A stretch of DNA of 64,000 bases from NCBI RefSeq assembly GCF_022682495.2, contig NC_071398.1:13956934-14020933 (forward strand), read 5' to 3'. The notes under the pieces are model-generated. The model was not told the DNA's origin. It made no database searches and saw nothing but the letters and a program-made list of their open reading frames with translations. Shown here in pieces: positions 12,335-22,208 of the stretch. Positions within the stretch are counted from its first letter, which is position 1, and each line of letters opens with the position of its first letter. A program made the position numbers and the translations under genes. Source of the DNA: Desmodus rotundus. Taxonomy: Eukaryota > Chordata > Mammalia > Chiroptera > Phyllostomidae.

Positions 12335-12480
12335 CCTTCTGATGTAGGTCTCATTATCCCCATTTGGCAGGTGAGAAACTGAGGCTCACAGAGTGGCAGC
12401 GACTTTCCCCAAATCAACACAGCTAGTAAATGCTGAAACCCAGACTCAAATCTGTGTCTGGCCCATGAACCTTCACTGCT
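12335..12480 (-). repeat. MIR SINE
   Basis: Clear minus-strand MIR: 'cattatccccatttggcagg', 'tgagaaactgaggctcacag' and 'cacagctagtaaatgctgaa' in order. Confidence 0.8.
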
Positions 12481-13364
12481 TCATTCACATTCCTCATTGC
12501 CCCACAACAGTTAGAGCCCTTCAGTCTGTTTTTCCCACACACAGCTCCACCCCCTTCGGGCTCCTACCCCACAGCTTCTTGGGCAGCGGGAGCTGCGGTG
12601 CCCCTCTGCCCATGAGACTGCCAAGGTCAAAGGCAGAAATTCCAGGGTGTGGCCTGGGCTTTTCTCTCCCATCAACAGAAGGAGCATTTCCCGGGTGGCT
12701 GGCTCTCACTGGCCAAGAGCCAAGTGGACAGAGAAGGGGCTGGGGGACCCTATTAAAACAAGAAAACAGCTTCAAAGAAATTTCTTGATGGCAATATGTG
12801 TAAACATTTACAGACAGGATGCACACGCTGGCTGGCACACACTCACACAGACACAGGTTAGCACATTCAAGACACACACGAGATGGTGACTCCGACAGCA
12901 GCGCCCACACCCAAAGCATTTCAGGAGGACAGCCCAGAGAGTGTCCCCAGCTGAACACGGAGCTGTCACTCTGAAGGCTGTGGCCACCCGCTTTTATCTC
13001 TGCTGAGACACACGCCCACGGCCTCTCTGAGTGGCTGACAGTCAGTCGGGGCAGAGTGCAGGGCGAAGGACAGGGCCAAAACCCCCCGGTGGGCATCCTC
13101 GGTGCCCAGAAAGGAAACTGACCACAGCCATGAATTACTGACCCCCACTACGTGACCCGCACGCACTAGGAGGTGCTCTGCCAGCAGCCCCTCATTAAGC
13201 CTATTGCAGCCTGTGAGACTAGTGTCGGGGCTGCATTCTGACTTCCCTGGGTCCTCAACACTTTTGCCTTCATGGGCACCTTCCCCCAAAGACAAAAAAC
13301 TGAAAATTATACACTATGACTGTATTGGTATAGAGACAAATATAGCCCAACCTGATTGCATAGC
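12481..13364. other. Single-copy non-coding stretch
   Basis: No gene was recognised. A minus-strand open frame (12521-13096, 191 codons) has a serine/proline/cysteine-rich translation without domains. A small CA-rich patch lies at about 12830-12885. Confidence 0.35.
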
Positions 13365-13850
13365 ATTCATTTCTTGCTGCTGCTGTAACAAGCTACCATA
13401 AATTTAGTGGCTGAAAAACAAAACATTATTTTACAGTTCTGGACGTCCGAAGTCCGAAATGGGTTTGACTGGGCGAAAACCAAGCATGTGACTAGGCTGC
13501 GATCCTCTCCTGGATGTTCTAGGGGAGGGTCTGTGCCCTGCCTTCCCCAGCCTCTGGAGGCAGCCCAAACTCTGTGGTTCGTGGTCCCCTTCCTCCCTCC
13601 TCAAAGCCAGCAATGGCCAGGCAAGTCCTTCCTACATCACACCCACTCACTCTCTCTTCCTCTTCCCCATGGAAGGGCCTTGTCATCACAGAATCTGGGA
13701 GACCTCTCTATTATAAGGTCAGCTCATTAGCAACCCTAATTCATCAGCAACCTTAATTCCCCTGTGCCATGTAGTGTGACATACTCACAGTTTCCAGGGG
13801 TTCAGATGTGGACGTATTTGGGAGGCCATCCATTCTGCCTGCCACAGTTC
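13365..13850 (+). repeat. Ancient interspersed repeat, family not named
   Basis: Contains 'gctgtaacaagctaccataa', 'ttacagttctggacgtccga', 'agtccgaaatgggtttgact' and 'ctcaaagccagcaatggcc', a well-known mammalian repeat text. It is about 480 bp in plus orientation. I do not assign a family name. Confidence 0.6.
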
Positions 13851-13889
13851 CTAAACTAGTACCTTGGACCGCCTGCACCTAATGGATAA

Positions 13890-14020
13890 ATCAGCCCTGG
13901 ACATTAGTGTCCCCCTACTTGATAGCTGAGAAAACTGAGGTTCAGAGAGTACAAGCAATTCACTGGAGGTCACACAGCATGGAGCTGAGACGTCAGCTCA
14001 GTCTTGCCTGCTTCTGAAGT
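13890..14020 (-). repeat. MIR SINE
   Basis: Contains 'gctgagaaaactgaggttca', 'gagagtacaagcaattcact' and 'ggaggtcacacagcatggag', matching MIR in minus orientation. Confidence 0.8.
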
Positions 14021-14289
14021 CGGGAATGGGATGGATGGCTGTGGTCAGGGTCCCGAGGAAGCCACACGAGCATAGCAAAGCCACCTGCAACAGGTATGGC
14101 ACCTGGAAGGGCCTGGGCTTGGAAGGGAGGGTGGGAGGCAGGACAGCAGGGGCTGGCCCAGCCCTTCCAAGCTCCCAGTACCCAAGCAGGAAGGCAATGC
14201 TGGCAGGCACCAACAATTCTGGGAGCAGGGAGTGGGGGGTGGTTGCCAGGGGCTCTGCGATTGATGGCCCGGCAGATGCCTCCCTGCAC

Positions 14290-14485
14290 CAGTGTGCTGA
14301 TTGTTAATAAAATACATTCATTTATCTCTGACATTTATGACCAGAGACAGAAATCATGTTGGAGGAAATGTATTACTTTTCAAATGCACATTTGTTTCCT
14401 TCTCACCACCTACCAGTAAGCAGATGCAGGTAAGAGGTATTTATCTGAGATTCCTATTAGCTGGTAATTAAGTTGCTAACACACT
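14290..14485. other. AT-rich single-copy segment, possible conserved element
   Basis: Complex AT-rich sequence with a homeodomain-type TAATTA site inside 'gctggtaattaagttgctaa' and a GATA-type site in 'ttatctgaga'. Function is inference. Confidence 0.25.
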
Positions 14486-14839
14486 ATGAAAAACGCAGTG
14501 AGGCAGGCGAGGGCATCCTCATCAGGATGGCCAAGCAGGACTGCAGAATTGGCCAGAGACCATGCTACACCCCTGCAACATGGGGACTGTGACCCAGAAA
14601 ACCCAGAGAAGCCAACAGTTGGTGGGGTGGGGGTGTAGAAGGTATGTCCAGCACAAGTCAAGGACCCTGAACTCTGAGACTGGGAATGGGGGGATTCAAG
14701 GGGCACCGGGGAAGGTGACGATGGGTCATCCTGGGGTCACAGTGGGGCTGGCAGCAGGACCCAAGCACGGTGAGGAAGGGGAAGGGTCCAGGACTTGAAG
14801 GTGGGGCCCAAAAGCTTACTTATAGGGCACCCCCAGAAG

Positions 14840-15080
14840 AGTAACACCTGCCATTCCCACAGCACCTACTGTGTGCTGGGCACTTGGCGGACAGATCACA
14901 GTGTGAGAGCCATAGCTGACACGTATTGGCACGCCGACTGTGGGTGGCAGTGTGCTGGTGTCTCCCAAAATCCTGCCAGAAGTATCCCCTGTTTTCCAGG
15001 TGAGAAAACCAAGGCACAGAGAGGTGAGTTCACCTGTCTCTGATCACACAGCTCAAGAGCTGAGACTCATACTTAGGTGA
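14840..15080 (-). repeat. MIR SINE, near full length
   Basis: Contains 'cacctactgtgtgctgggca' at the left and 'ccaggtgagaaaaccaaggc', 'acagagaggtgagttcacct' and 'gatcacacagctcaagagct' at the right. This is the expected reverse-complement order for a MIR of about 240 bp. Confidence 0.8.
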
Positions 15081-15689
15081 GTGGGTACCAAGGGCAAGAG
15101 GAGCAGACCTCCCTCTGCTCTGCCAAGCTGGTCTGAGCAACCAAGAGTCCCAGGGCAGGGGGCCCAGCCTCTCCCCAACTTTCCCAAATCTTCCACCCAC
15201 ATCAGGCAGCCCAGCTGCCTACCCTACCATTCATAAGGGTCTCAGGCTGGGAACAGGAGGGAGGTGGGTGAGGGAGGCAGGAATCACCCCCATCACCCGC
15301 TGCCTTCCCTGACCCCCCTCACAGATAATTCTCCCTGATGTTTATTGCCTTTGCACTCGTTTATTAGCCAGGCTGTCTCGGAATATATGCCAAATCAATG
15401 CCGTAGCAACAGCTCAACTGTGAAGACTGATTTCTCCTATTTAAGGGGAAAGCAGTTTAGTTTGGACGCCCCGAGCAAAATCCTCACATTTGCTGGAAAG
15501 ACGCTGCTTGGCAGAGGAAGGATCCGGAAAGCTGCAGCCCTCTGGGCGAGCTGCCGACCTGCAAGGCTCCTGGTTCCCAAGGCAGCGCCCTCAATGCCAA
15601 GGAGGACAAAAGAATGGAAAGATGTGTCACTGAGGACAGGCACTGCCACACGCCTCAGTAATGCCGAGAAGGCGGGTCTTCCCCACCCC
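15081..15689. other. Single-copy stretch with an AT-rich core
   Basis: No gene was recognised. The part at about 15,320-15,470 is AT-rich and complex ('gatgtttattgcctttgcac', 'cggaatatatgccaaatcaa') and could be a conserved non-coding element. Confidence 0.3.
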
Positions 15690-15780
15690 CCCTTCCTAAG
15701 TGAGAAAACCGAGGCAGGAAAATGCTGAGAAACTCATCCGAGCCACACGGCAAACCAGGTCTGTATACCTCTAAATCTTT
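15690..15780 (-). repeat. MIR-like SINE fragment
   Basis: Contains 'taagtgagaaaaccgaggca' and 'gagccacacggcaaaccagg', a diverged minus-strand MIR body. Confidence 0.5.
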
Positions 15781-16204
15781 AGGACACTCCCTGAGCCTAG
15801 TGATAGCGGGAGATTTTCCCCCCAAAGGACATTCGCTGAGTTTCTGAAACCCCATCCTGAGACAAATTGTCATAACGCAGGCCACGCTTCCCCGCAGGCA
15901 GGACGCAGGACGCCAGGCTTGGGGCCCTGATCGATGACCACGTGCCCAGAAATTCATGAATGTGACTAAGTCTGTGTCATACATACAAATGCACACGAAC
16001 TGTAAATGTCTTCACAATCAGCCCAAACAAACTCTAAACGGTCACGTAAAATTTGTCACGAGTCCTAGCACTTGGGAATAAATATGGTGTGCACATTTGT
16101 CATGGGAGAAATCCTGAAGTATTATAAATAATGCATACATTCAGTGCGTAAAAAATACGGTTCTCATGTGTCATAAACTTGACTTTAAAGTAATAAGTTG
16201 CTGT
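15781..16204. other. AT-rich single-copy stretch
   Basis: No gene was recognised. It is AT-rich from about 15,950 onward, with 'gggaataaatatggtgtgca' and 'attataaataatgcatacat'. Confidence 0.3.
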
Positions 16205-16400
16205 AGCAGAATTATAGAATTGCAGAGGATGGAGGAGCCTTAAATATTATTTATCCTAGCCCCAACCTGGGATCCTCACCGCCACAGCATTGGCAGGGTC
16301 TTCCAGCCTCTGCTTGTATATCCCCAGGGATGGAGAGCTCACTACCTCCATGGCTTCCTTGTCTACTTTAGGTTAGAGTTCCCTGTAGCTGCTTCCCACG
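16205..16400 (+). repeat. CR1/L3-like ancient LINE fragment
   Basis: Text 'cccagggatggagagctcac' followed by 'tacctccatggcttccttg' matches the conserved 3' region of mammalian CR1/L3-type elements ('gggaactcactacctcc'). Confidence 0.5.
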
Positions 16401-16479
16401 AACACTATGGTTGTTTAAAAGGAATGAACACAGAACTTCACTCAGGGTCTGCCCAGGACAGAGCCAGCAGGCCTTGAAG

Positions 16480-16680
16480 GAGGTCCTGTCCTTGACGAAT
16501 GCTCCATCACCTACTAGTTATATGGCCCTAGGCAACTTATTACACCTCGAAAGCTTCCATTTCCCATCTGTTAAAAGGGCATTGACACTAGTACCTACTT
16601 ACCTACAATAGTATATTGTTAGAAGGGCCAAATAAGGTAATCCACATTAGCTAGCATTATTTTTTATTACCGTCCCAACC
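16480..16680 (+). repeat. MIR SINE
   Basis: Contains 'cacctactagttatatggcc', 'ctaggcaacttattacacct' and 'catttcccatctgttaaaag', matching the MIR body in plus orientation. Confidence 0.75.
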
Positions 16681-17904
16681 ACCAACCAAGTGGCCTCATT
16701 TCCTCTCATATGTGTCTCCCCCATCTTTGGGCAGAGGCTCCTCATTTTTTTTTTTAAAGCCCAAATGCAAGGCCTTCAACTCACCCCTGCAGTGCTACAT
16801 ATCGTTGTTTTCAACCATGTCCTCGCTGTGTCCAGACACCTTTGGATGCCCTATTGCCCAGTGCGTTCTTCCTCCCATCAGGGTTTAAAGGGCCCATCGC
16901 CATGATTGATGTGATTGGCAGACACAAGGGAATGCTAATGGAGGGCACCTGGGATCAAGCCCTGCAGACCTCCCTTGGGCCGGTGTTTCCCAAACTGGGT
17001 CCCATGGAACTTTTACTCCCCGGGAGGTGCACATGTGTGTTCAGGAACAAAGGAGTCTGGGGTCAGATGAGGCTGACGCACAACAGGTACTGAAGCAGCA
17101 TTTTCATGAAAAAGCGAAGAAGGAACCACGGTCCAAACAGCCCAGCTCTGACAGCCTCTGAGGGTGGGTGGAGCTCCAGTGCCCAGGTGATCTCTCTCCA
17201 GTCCAGGTCCCTCTCTTCCTCCCCTTCCCTCCCCTGCCTGGGACCCAGGGCCTCCAGGGTTAGAGTGAAAAATCACTGTGACGCTTGAGAAGAAGGTGAG
17301 GCAGCCCCACTCGGGACCAGCGCGACAGGTGCAGGGACCACTCAGTGGGGATTTGCGGACGGGGATGGAGACTGGGATCCACTCTGAGCACGACAGCGCG
17401 GGCAGGTAGGAACTCACAGCCACGGGGCAGTGGCAGCACGAGCGGGGTGGGTGGATGGACAGTCGCTAGGAAGAAACATCGGGGAGAAGGGGGCCTGCTG
17501 GCTAATCCAACCCCAGAGGGCTCTTGCTGGTCAGACATCATCAGTGGCAGTGGAGGGTGGGAGTGGGGTGTGGACGGAGGGGCCGATCAGATCCGAGGGT
17601 GACCACAAATGGAAGGTGGAAGGTTCTGGTCAGCCTGACTGGGCAGGGTTCTGCTACATCGGCCTTCACAAGGAAGTGCACAGATGGGCCTCGGAGAAGG
17701 TCCCAGAGCCTGAGTAAAGGTTAAACTGAAACGCACCGCCATTCTGCTCTCATTTCCTCAGAGGATACCTTTTGGAAAAATGGGCCCAAGTCTCCCCAGA
17801 ACGTCTGTCTAAGCAACTGTCAATGGTCCCCTTTCCTCTTCCCAGGTGTTCCCTGAAAACAGTCATTGGAAGCCCTGAAAATGCTCGTCGGTTCTCCTCA
17901 CTTG
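16681..17904. other. Single-copy non-coding stretch
   Basis: No gene was recognised. A poly-T run (16,744-16,754) may mark the tail of an old retroposed fragment. The open frames at 17,013-17,720 overlap on both strands and have no family resemblance. Confidence 0.35.
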
Positions 17905-17919
17905 CCACTAGATGGCGAC
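17905..17919 (+). promoter_or_regulatory. CTCF-type motif
   Basis: CCACTAGATGGCGAC matches the CTCF core at 13 of 14 positions. It is the third CTCF-type site in the flank and the nearest to the satellite edge, about 0.55 kb away. Confidence 0.55.
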
Positions 17920-17980
17920 ATTATGCACCATTTGCTTTTCCAAAGAAAGTACTTGGGAATCAACACGCAGGTTCTAAATG

Positions 17981-18017
<37 letters not shown>
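17981..18017 (+). repeat. (TTA)n microsatellite
   Basis: About twelve uninterrupted TTA units. The 12-bp word 'caggttctaaat' occurs on both sides of the tract. Confidence 0.95.
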
Positions 18018-18018
<1 letters not shown>

Positions 18019-18084
18019 ACAGGTTCTAAATTGATCAAAAAGTAATAAATGGGAGGAACGTAGGGAAGTGGAAGGCAGGGACCT

Positions 18085-18185
18085 TGAATTCCAGCTCTTC
18101 CTGTTTATGTGGCTCTGTATGTAAACTTGGACAGGTACTTTAATCTAGCGCTTTTGCCACTACAAAACAGGGCTAGTGGTGGTCC
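18085..18185 (+). repeat. MIR SINE fragment
   Basis: Contains 'ttggacaggtactttaatct' and 'tgccactacaaaacagggct', a diverged MIR body. Confidence 0.5.
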
Positions 18186-18194
18186 CTACTCCTA

Positions 18195-18462
18195 CGGCAG
18201 AGATCAGATCCCTGGGTGCATATTATACTCTTCTGGGGAGCTTAAAAAATGCAGTCCCCGGCCAGACAAATGAACTAAGAATCCTTTGGGGTGCCTTCCA
18301 ACAATCTGGTACTTAGAACAAACAAACAACAAAAAAAAGCTACCAAGACAATTTCAGAGTGTGTGTGTGTGGGGGGGCGAGGGACAGCGAGGCACTGCTC
18401 TAAGGCTGTAGTTCTCATGCTTGAACACCAACACAATCCCATGAAGCTCTCAAACAACACAG
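18195..18462 (+). repeat. MER5A-type remnant(s), cut by the satellite edge
   Basis: A first MER5A-like piece is at about 18,195-18,270 ('ttctggggagcttaaaaaat'). A second at 18,408-18,462 has the MER5A head ('gtagttctcatgcttgaaca', 'aatcccatgaagctctcaaa') and then passes directly into reversed satellite sequence. The second piece is therefore truncated by the satellite junction. Confidence 0.55.
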
Positions 18463-19150
18463 GTCTCCAGGAAAACGCGCGGTCCTCCGGATGCCAGGGA
18501 AAGCGTCCAGTTCCACGGACACAGTCACAGGGACTCTGTGAATCTGGCATGATATCTCAAGAGAGGGGCACGTTACCCCCAAGGAGGCTGCTGGTGGGAG
18601 AGGTGGCCACGGGCCTGCCTCATCCCACATCGACGCCCAGAACGAGTGAGCCGTGCCTCTGACCGAAGCCATATCCTAGGGGTTTCTCCATCCATCAGGG
18701 AACCCGATTATGGATGGAAGAACAGGGGGATCTTCGCATTGGGGAGGTCTGGAGTGGAGGAGCCGGCATGATTCCCGCAAGTTAGGAGAGAGACACGCAC
18801 CCCGGCCCCCGGGGTCCAAGCTCCATGGAGGCCGAGGACAGCTTCCCAAGGTCTGAAGGAGTCCAGTGGGGGATCAACAGAAGGAATGGGCACTCCTAGG
18901 TAAGGGAGGGTGCCAGTGCCCCGAGAGCCCACAGGGAAAGCCCAAGCTCTGGCCGCAGAGGCTCCTGCTGCCTCCCCGGGCTCCCACCATGGGGCCTGGT
19001 CCTGCTCGCCCATGACCAGATTCACCGCAGGTGAATGCCTTTTGTAGACACCAAGGGCAGGAGGATGCCCATTCCTTCACAGGGAAGGGGGTGAGAGCTC
19101 TAGGGGCACCGAGGTTGAAGCGGTCACACTCCCTTTGTTACAGAGCAGAA
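18463..19150 (-). repeat. Inverted degenerate macrosatellite copy (left edge)
   Basis: Read on the minus strand this is a diverged long-type monomer. The minus-strand order is: the 'cagtcccac'-type and 'ggcattcacctgcggtgaat' landmarks, the 'gatccccctgttcttccatc' boundary arm near 18,700-18,745, the 'gatatcatgccagattcaca' segment, and the 'ggaccgcgcgttttcc' segment at the outer end. All later copies run in plus orientation. The first bases of the junction (about 18,463-18,472) are uncertain because the MER5A and satellite texts blend. Confidence 0.8.
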
Positions 19151-20447
19151 GCAGGGGTGGTTCCTTCACGATAAATTATTACAGAAAGGATTCCGCCTTT
19201 CTGTCTTTGGAGGTTCCTTCCCCCCACGCCCACCTGCTAGGTTCGCAATGCCCGCCGCCAGAGGAAAGACGTCTCTCAATGCCAGAGACTGGTGAAAAGG
19301 AAAGGAATTGTTTATTCAAAAGTTACACAAACTTAGAATAATGACCTAATGTCTTCAGTAAGATACTAAAGTCCTCTAGAATACCCACAGATGCACAGTC
19401 CTTCCCTCTCCCTGTGCCCAGTCCGGGGTACCGTGTCTCAGGAAAAGAAGTAGAAGTCCGTGATTCAGGCTCCCAGCACCATCAGCTGTGTGGCTGCTGC
19501 GATCTCCAGTTAATCCAAAGCCATGTGGCACCTTCTCATGGCCCAGCAGCAAGAGTCCTTTCTCCCCTTTCTCTATGGCTGCAAAGTCTCTCCTGCTGCC
19601 TAAGCCGCGTGGCAAGAAGAAGCACTCCAAAACCTCGTGGTCCTCTTTACTCTCCTTCAGAACCGCGTGGTCCTTTTCCCCACTTCAGAACCACATGGAC
19701 CTCTATCTATCTACTTGCTTCAAAGCCTCGTGGTTCACTCCTTCCTTCAGAGCTGCATGGTCTCTTCTTTCTCCCCCATAACCTTGTGGTCCTCCCTACT
19801 CTTTGAAGCCGCGTGGTCTCTCCTTCCCTTCAGAGCCACATGGTCTCTCCTTCCCTTCAGAGCCACATGGTCTCTTCTTCCCTTCAGAGCCACATGGTCT
19901 CTCCTCTTTCTATGGCTGCCAGGCCTAGGTTTAAATCCCAGTTCCCATCTTCCTTTGCAGCCCATTTCCGACTCCTCCTACAGTCAGCTACACCTGCCAG
20001 CATCCCTGTATTCTTCCAGCTTTACTGGGCTGCCATAGTAAGTCTGGGCAGGTGTGGCCCCATGGCTTGGAGCCAATCATCTCCAAGCTCTCACGCAGGC
20101 CCTGTAACCAGGGGGAGTTGCTTCCCAGTCCCATCTTGGGTGGAAGCCACTCCCATCTCCCTGGCTCAAAGCAGGGCCACAGCTATTTAACATATCCATG
20201 AAACCAGTTAAAGGTTATAGATATGTTAAATGACTGCCAGGGGTTAGCTATAAAGCTGTTGCTACCCAAAACAGCTCTGAATGGCCCTGTTCCATGTGTC
20301 CCATCCCCCTTGGCTCAGGCCTGTGGGGGTGAAGACATCCTACATACATTTTTCTAATATTTCCTGGACACCCTGAGTCCTGGACCCCATTACAAATCCC
20401 TTCTTGGGGCCCTCCTCTTGGCTGCACCCTGCTTCACCTTCTTGTGT
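19150..20447 (-). mobile_element. LTR-like endogenous retroviral element, minus strand
   Basis: On the minus strand this has LTR-type layout: a long upstream region with tandem repeats, a TATA-like 'gggatttaaacctagg' near 19,930, and AATAAA near 19,310 followed by 'cttttcaccagtctctggca'. Inverted satellite resumes on the far side (about 20,448-20,500), so the element sits inside the inverted copy. No gag, pol or env frame is present, so it may be a solo LTR. The exact ends and any target duplication are not resolved. Confidence 0.5.
19620..19910. repeat. 27-30 bp tandem repeat inside the LTR-like element
   Basis: Four good 27-bp copies ('gccacatggtctctccttcc' plus 'cttcaga') lie at about 19,805-19,910. 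Degenerate copies of about 27-35 bp ('accgcgtggtcctt', 'cctcgtggttcact') extend back to about 19,620. Tandem repeats in the upstream part of retroviral LTRs are common and often enhancer-like. Confidence 0.7.
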
Positions 20448-20500
20448 GTTTTAGCACAGACTTTAGGAAGTTCAAGCCACTCGGTCCAAGTTGCCACATA
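20448..20500 (-). repeat. Inverted satellite remnant beyond the LTR
   Basis: 'ttttagcacagactttagg' and 'caagccactcggtccaagtt' match the reverse complement of the satellite part seen on the plus strand at about 23,655-23,710 ('cttcaactcagttaaatctg' then 'tgctaaac'). This shows that the inverted copy continues past the LTR. Confidence 0.6.
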
Positions 20501-21395
20501 CAGGAGCCGCTGCGGCCACATACAGGAGCCAGGGCGTCATCTCTCACGTACAGAGTGCCCAAGCCGCCCCGTGATGCCCCACAGGATGCCTGGAGAATCG
20601 TGCCTTAGGACCACGAAAAGTGGTCCTAAGCCTTCCCGGTGCTCAGAACCCAGGGGCCGGGATGTGTAGCACTCACCCAACTTGAGAGAAATGGGCGGGC
20701 TCCTCCTGTACAGTCCTCTGCACTGTGAAGATCGCCCAGTGTTTCCATCCTTAATGCTGTTACCCCTTACAAATGGAAAGACAGAGGGGAGGCCCCCAGG
20801 AGACGGCTTTGGTCAGAACCACGGCTAGCTGGTTTCCAGCCAGGACACGGGGCCCAGCAGGCTCATGGCAGGCACCCCCACCAAAAGCCTCCTTCACGGC
20901 AATGTGCCCCACTCTGGACATATCAGACCAGGTTCACAGGGTCCCTGGGGTCGTGTCCCTGGAATTGGAAGCTCTCCCTGACACCGAGAGGACCGCGCAT
21001 TTTCCCGAGGACCACACATCCTAGCACGTCTGGCACCCCCACGGAGGCAGAGTGCCAGGAAAGAACTAGGGACCTGGGGCTGGGCGAGCAGGACCAGACC
21101 CCATGGTAGGAGCACGGGGAGGCAATGGGAGCCTCCGCTGCCAGGCCTCGGGCTCTCCCGGGGACTCTCTCGGGGCACGGGCACCCTCTCTCACCTAGAG
21201 AGTGCCCATGCCGTCCCTTGACCCCTGCGGGACACCTGCATCCCGCGATAAGCGGCCCTCTGCCTCCAGGGATCTCAGAACCCTGGGGCCGGATTGCGAG
21301 TCCCTGGGCTAAGTTGCTGGAAACCCGCAGACCCCTCAGTCCCATCCTCCCCACTGCGAAGATCCCCCTGTTCTTCCATCCGTAAGGGGATCCCC
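20501..21395 (+). repeat. Degenerate plus-strand satellite monomers
   Basis: Orientation switches here. A partial copy at about 20,535-20,770 has 'cagagtgcccaagccgcccc' and a decayed boundary palindrome near 20,740-20,790. A fuller copy at 20,773-21,395 has the 'gagagtgcccatgccgtccc' and 'gcgaagatccccctgttctt' landmarks but is short (about 0.6 kb), having lost roughly 0.33 kb of the middle. The left arm of its boundary palindrome ends at the LTR insertion. Confidence 0.75.
20604..20630 (+). other. Short perfect hairpin
   Basis: CTTAGGACCAC and its exact reverse complement flank a GAAAA loop: 11-bp arms and a 5-base loop. Neighbouring monomers lack it at the same place. Confidence 0.7.
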
Positions 21396-22208
21396 TGTCG
21401 GGGGGCTTTAACGCAGCCACCCGGTCCGCCATGGATGAAGAATAAGACTACCAAGACATGATCTGCTTGGGGAGGAGAGGTGGCCGATTCTCTCAAAGGA
21501 GAAGGGCCCAGAGCCCTTCTCTCCATGGGCTTTTATTAGGTTCATTTGCACAGGAATACGGATAAAGCTCATCAATCATTGTCAGCCAGTAAGGGTTAAA
21601 CAATACATGATTTACAGAGAACTCTGAGGGCTTATTCTGAGTTACAGCCAATTAGTTAGAGGGCCATAAAACTTTAGGCGCCAGATACATCTCAGGTCTG
21701 GACCTTTATCTTTTAAACTGAGGGTACAAATTAAGTAGGTTTCACAGAAATGTATGTATTTTTCTTAGGCCTGATTCCTCAGGGAATCCGCCCCTCCCAG
21801 AACAGGACTGCACTGCCCTCTGTTATCGCTTCAGGCTTAAGTCAGGCAGGGGAAGTAAGGCAGCCAAGAGATTAGGAGACTTCTTGCAGACAGAATGAGG
21901 ACTCAGTATATTTCAAAGCCGAGGGGCGAGGGTCCATCACGCCCTTTTTCCACAGCCCCACGAGACCTTCCCTGTGAGTTTACTCCTGGTGACCAGAGCC
22001 TGTCTTAGGTTGACCTTCCCTTGAGGATTCTTACCCGTCATTGGCTAACTGGCCAAGCTCAGGGCCAAGCAGGGTGAAGTGGGCAGAGGTGGCACTTCTG
22101 CCAGGGAGATAGGCTTTGTCTCCTTAGTGGCTTATGGTCCCAACTCTGACTCAGCCTTAACCATGGGGGGCGGGGTACAGCCTCTGAAACCAGGCAGGGC
22201 GGTTCCCA
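21396..22208 (-). mobile_element. Solo retroviral LTR inserted at a palindrome centre
   Basis: Read on the minus strand it begins near TGGGAACC and ends in CCCGACA, about 813 bp in all. AATAAAA lies near 21,531-21,538, followed by 'gcccatggagagaagggctc' and the end region 'gcagatcatgtcttggtagt'. No retroviral gene flanks it, so it is probably a solo LTR of a gammaretrovirus-like (ERV1) family. The left arm of a satellite palindrome ends directly before it and the right arm resumes directly after it. The sequence TCCCC occurs on both sides and may be the target duplication. Confidence 0.75.
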
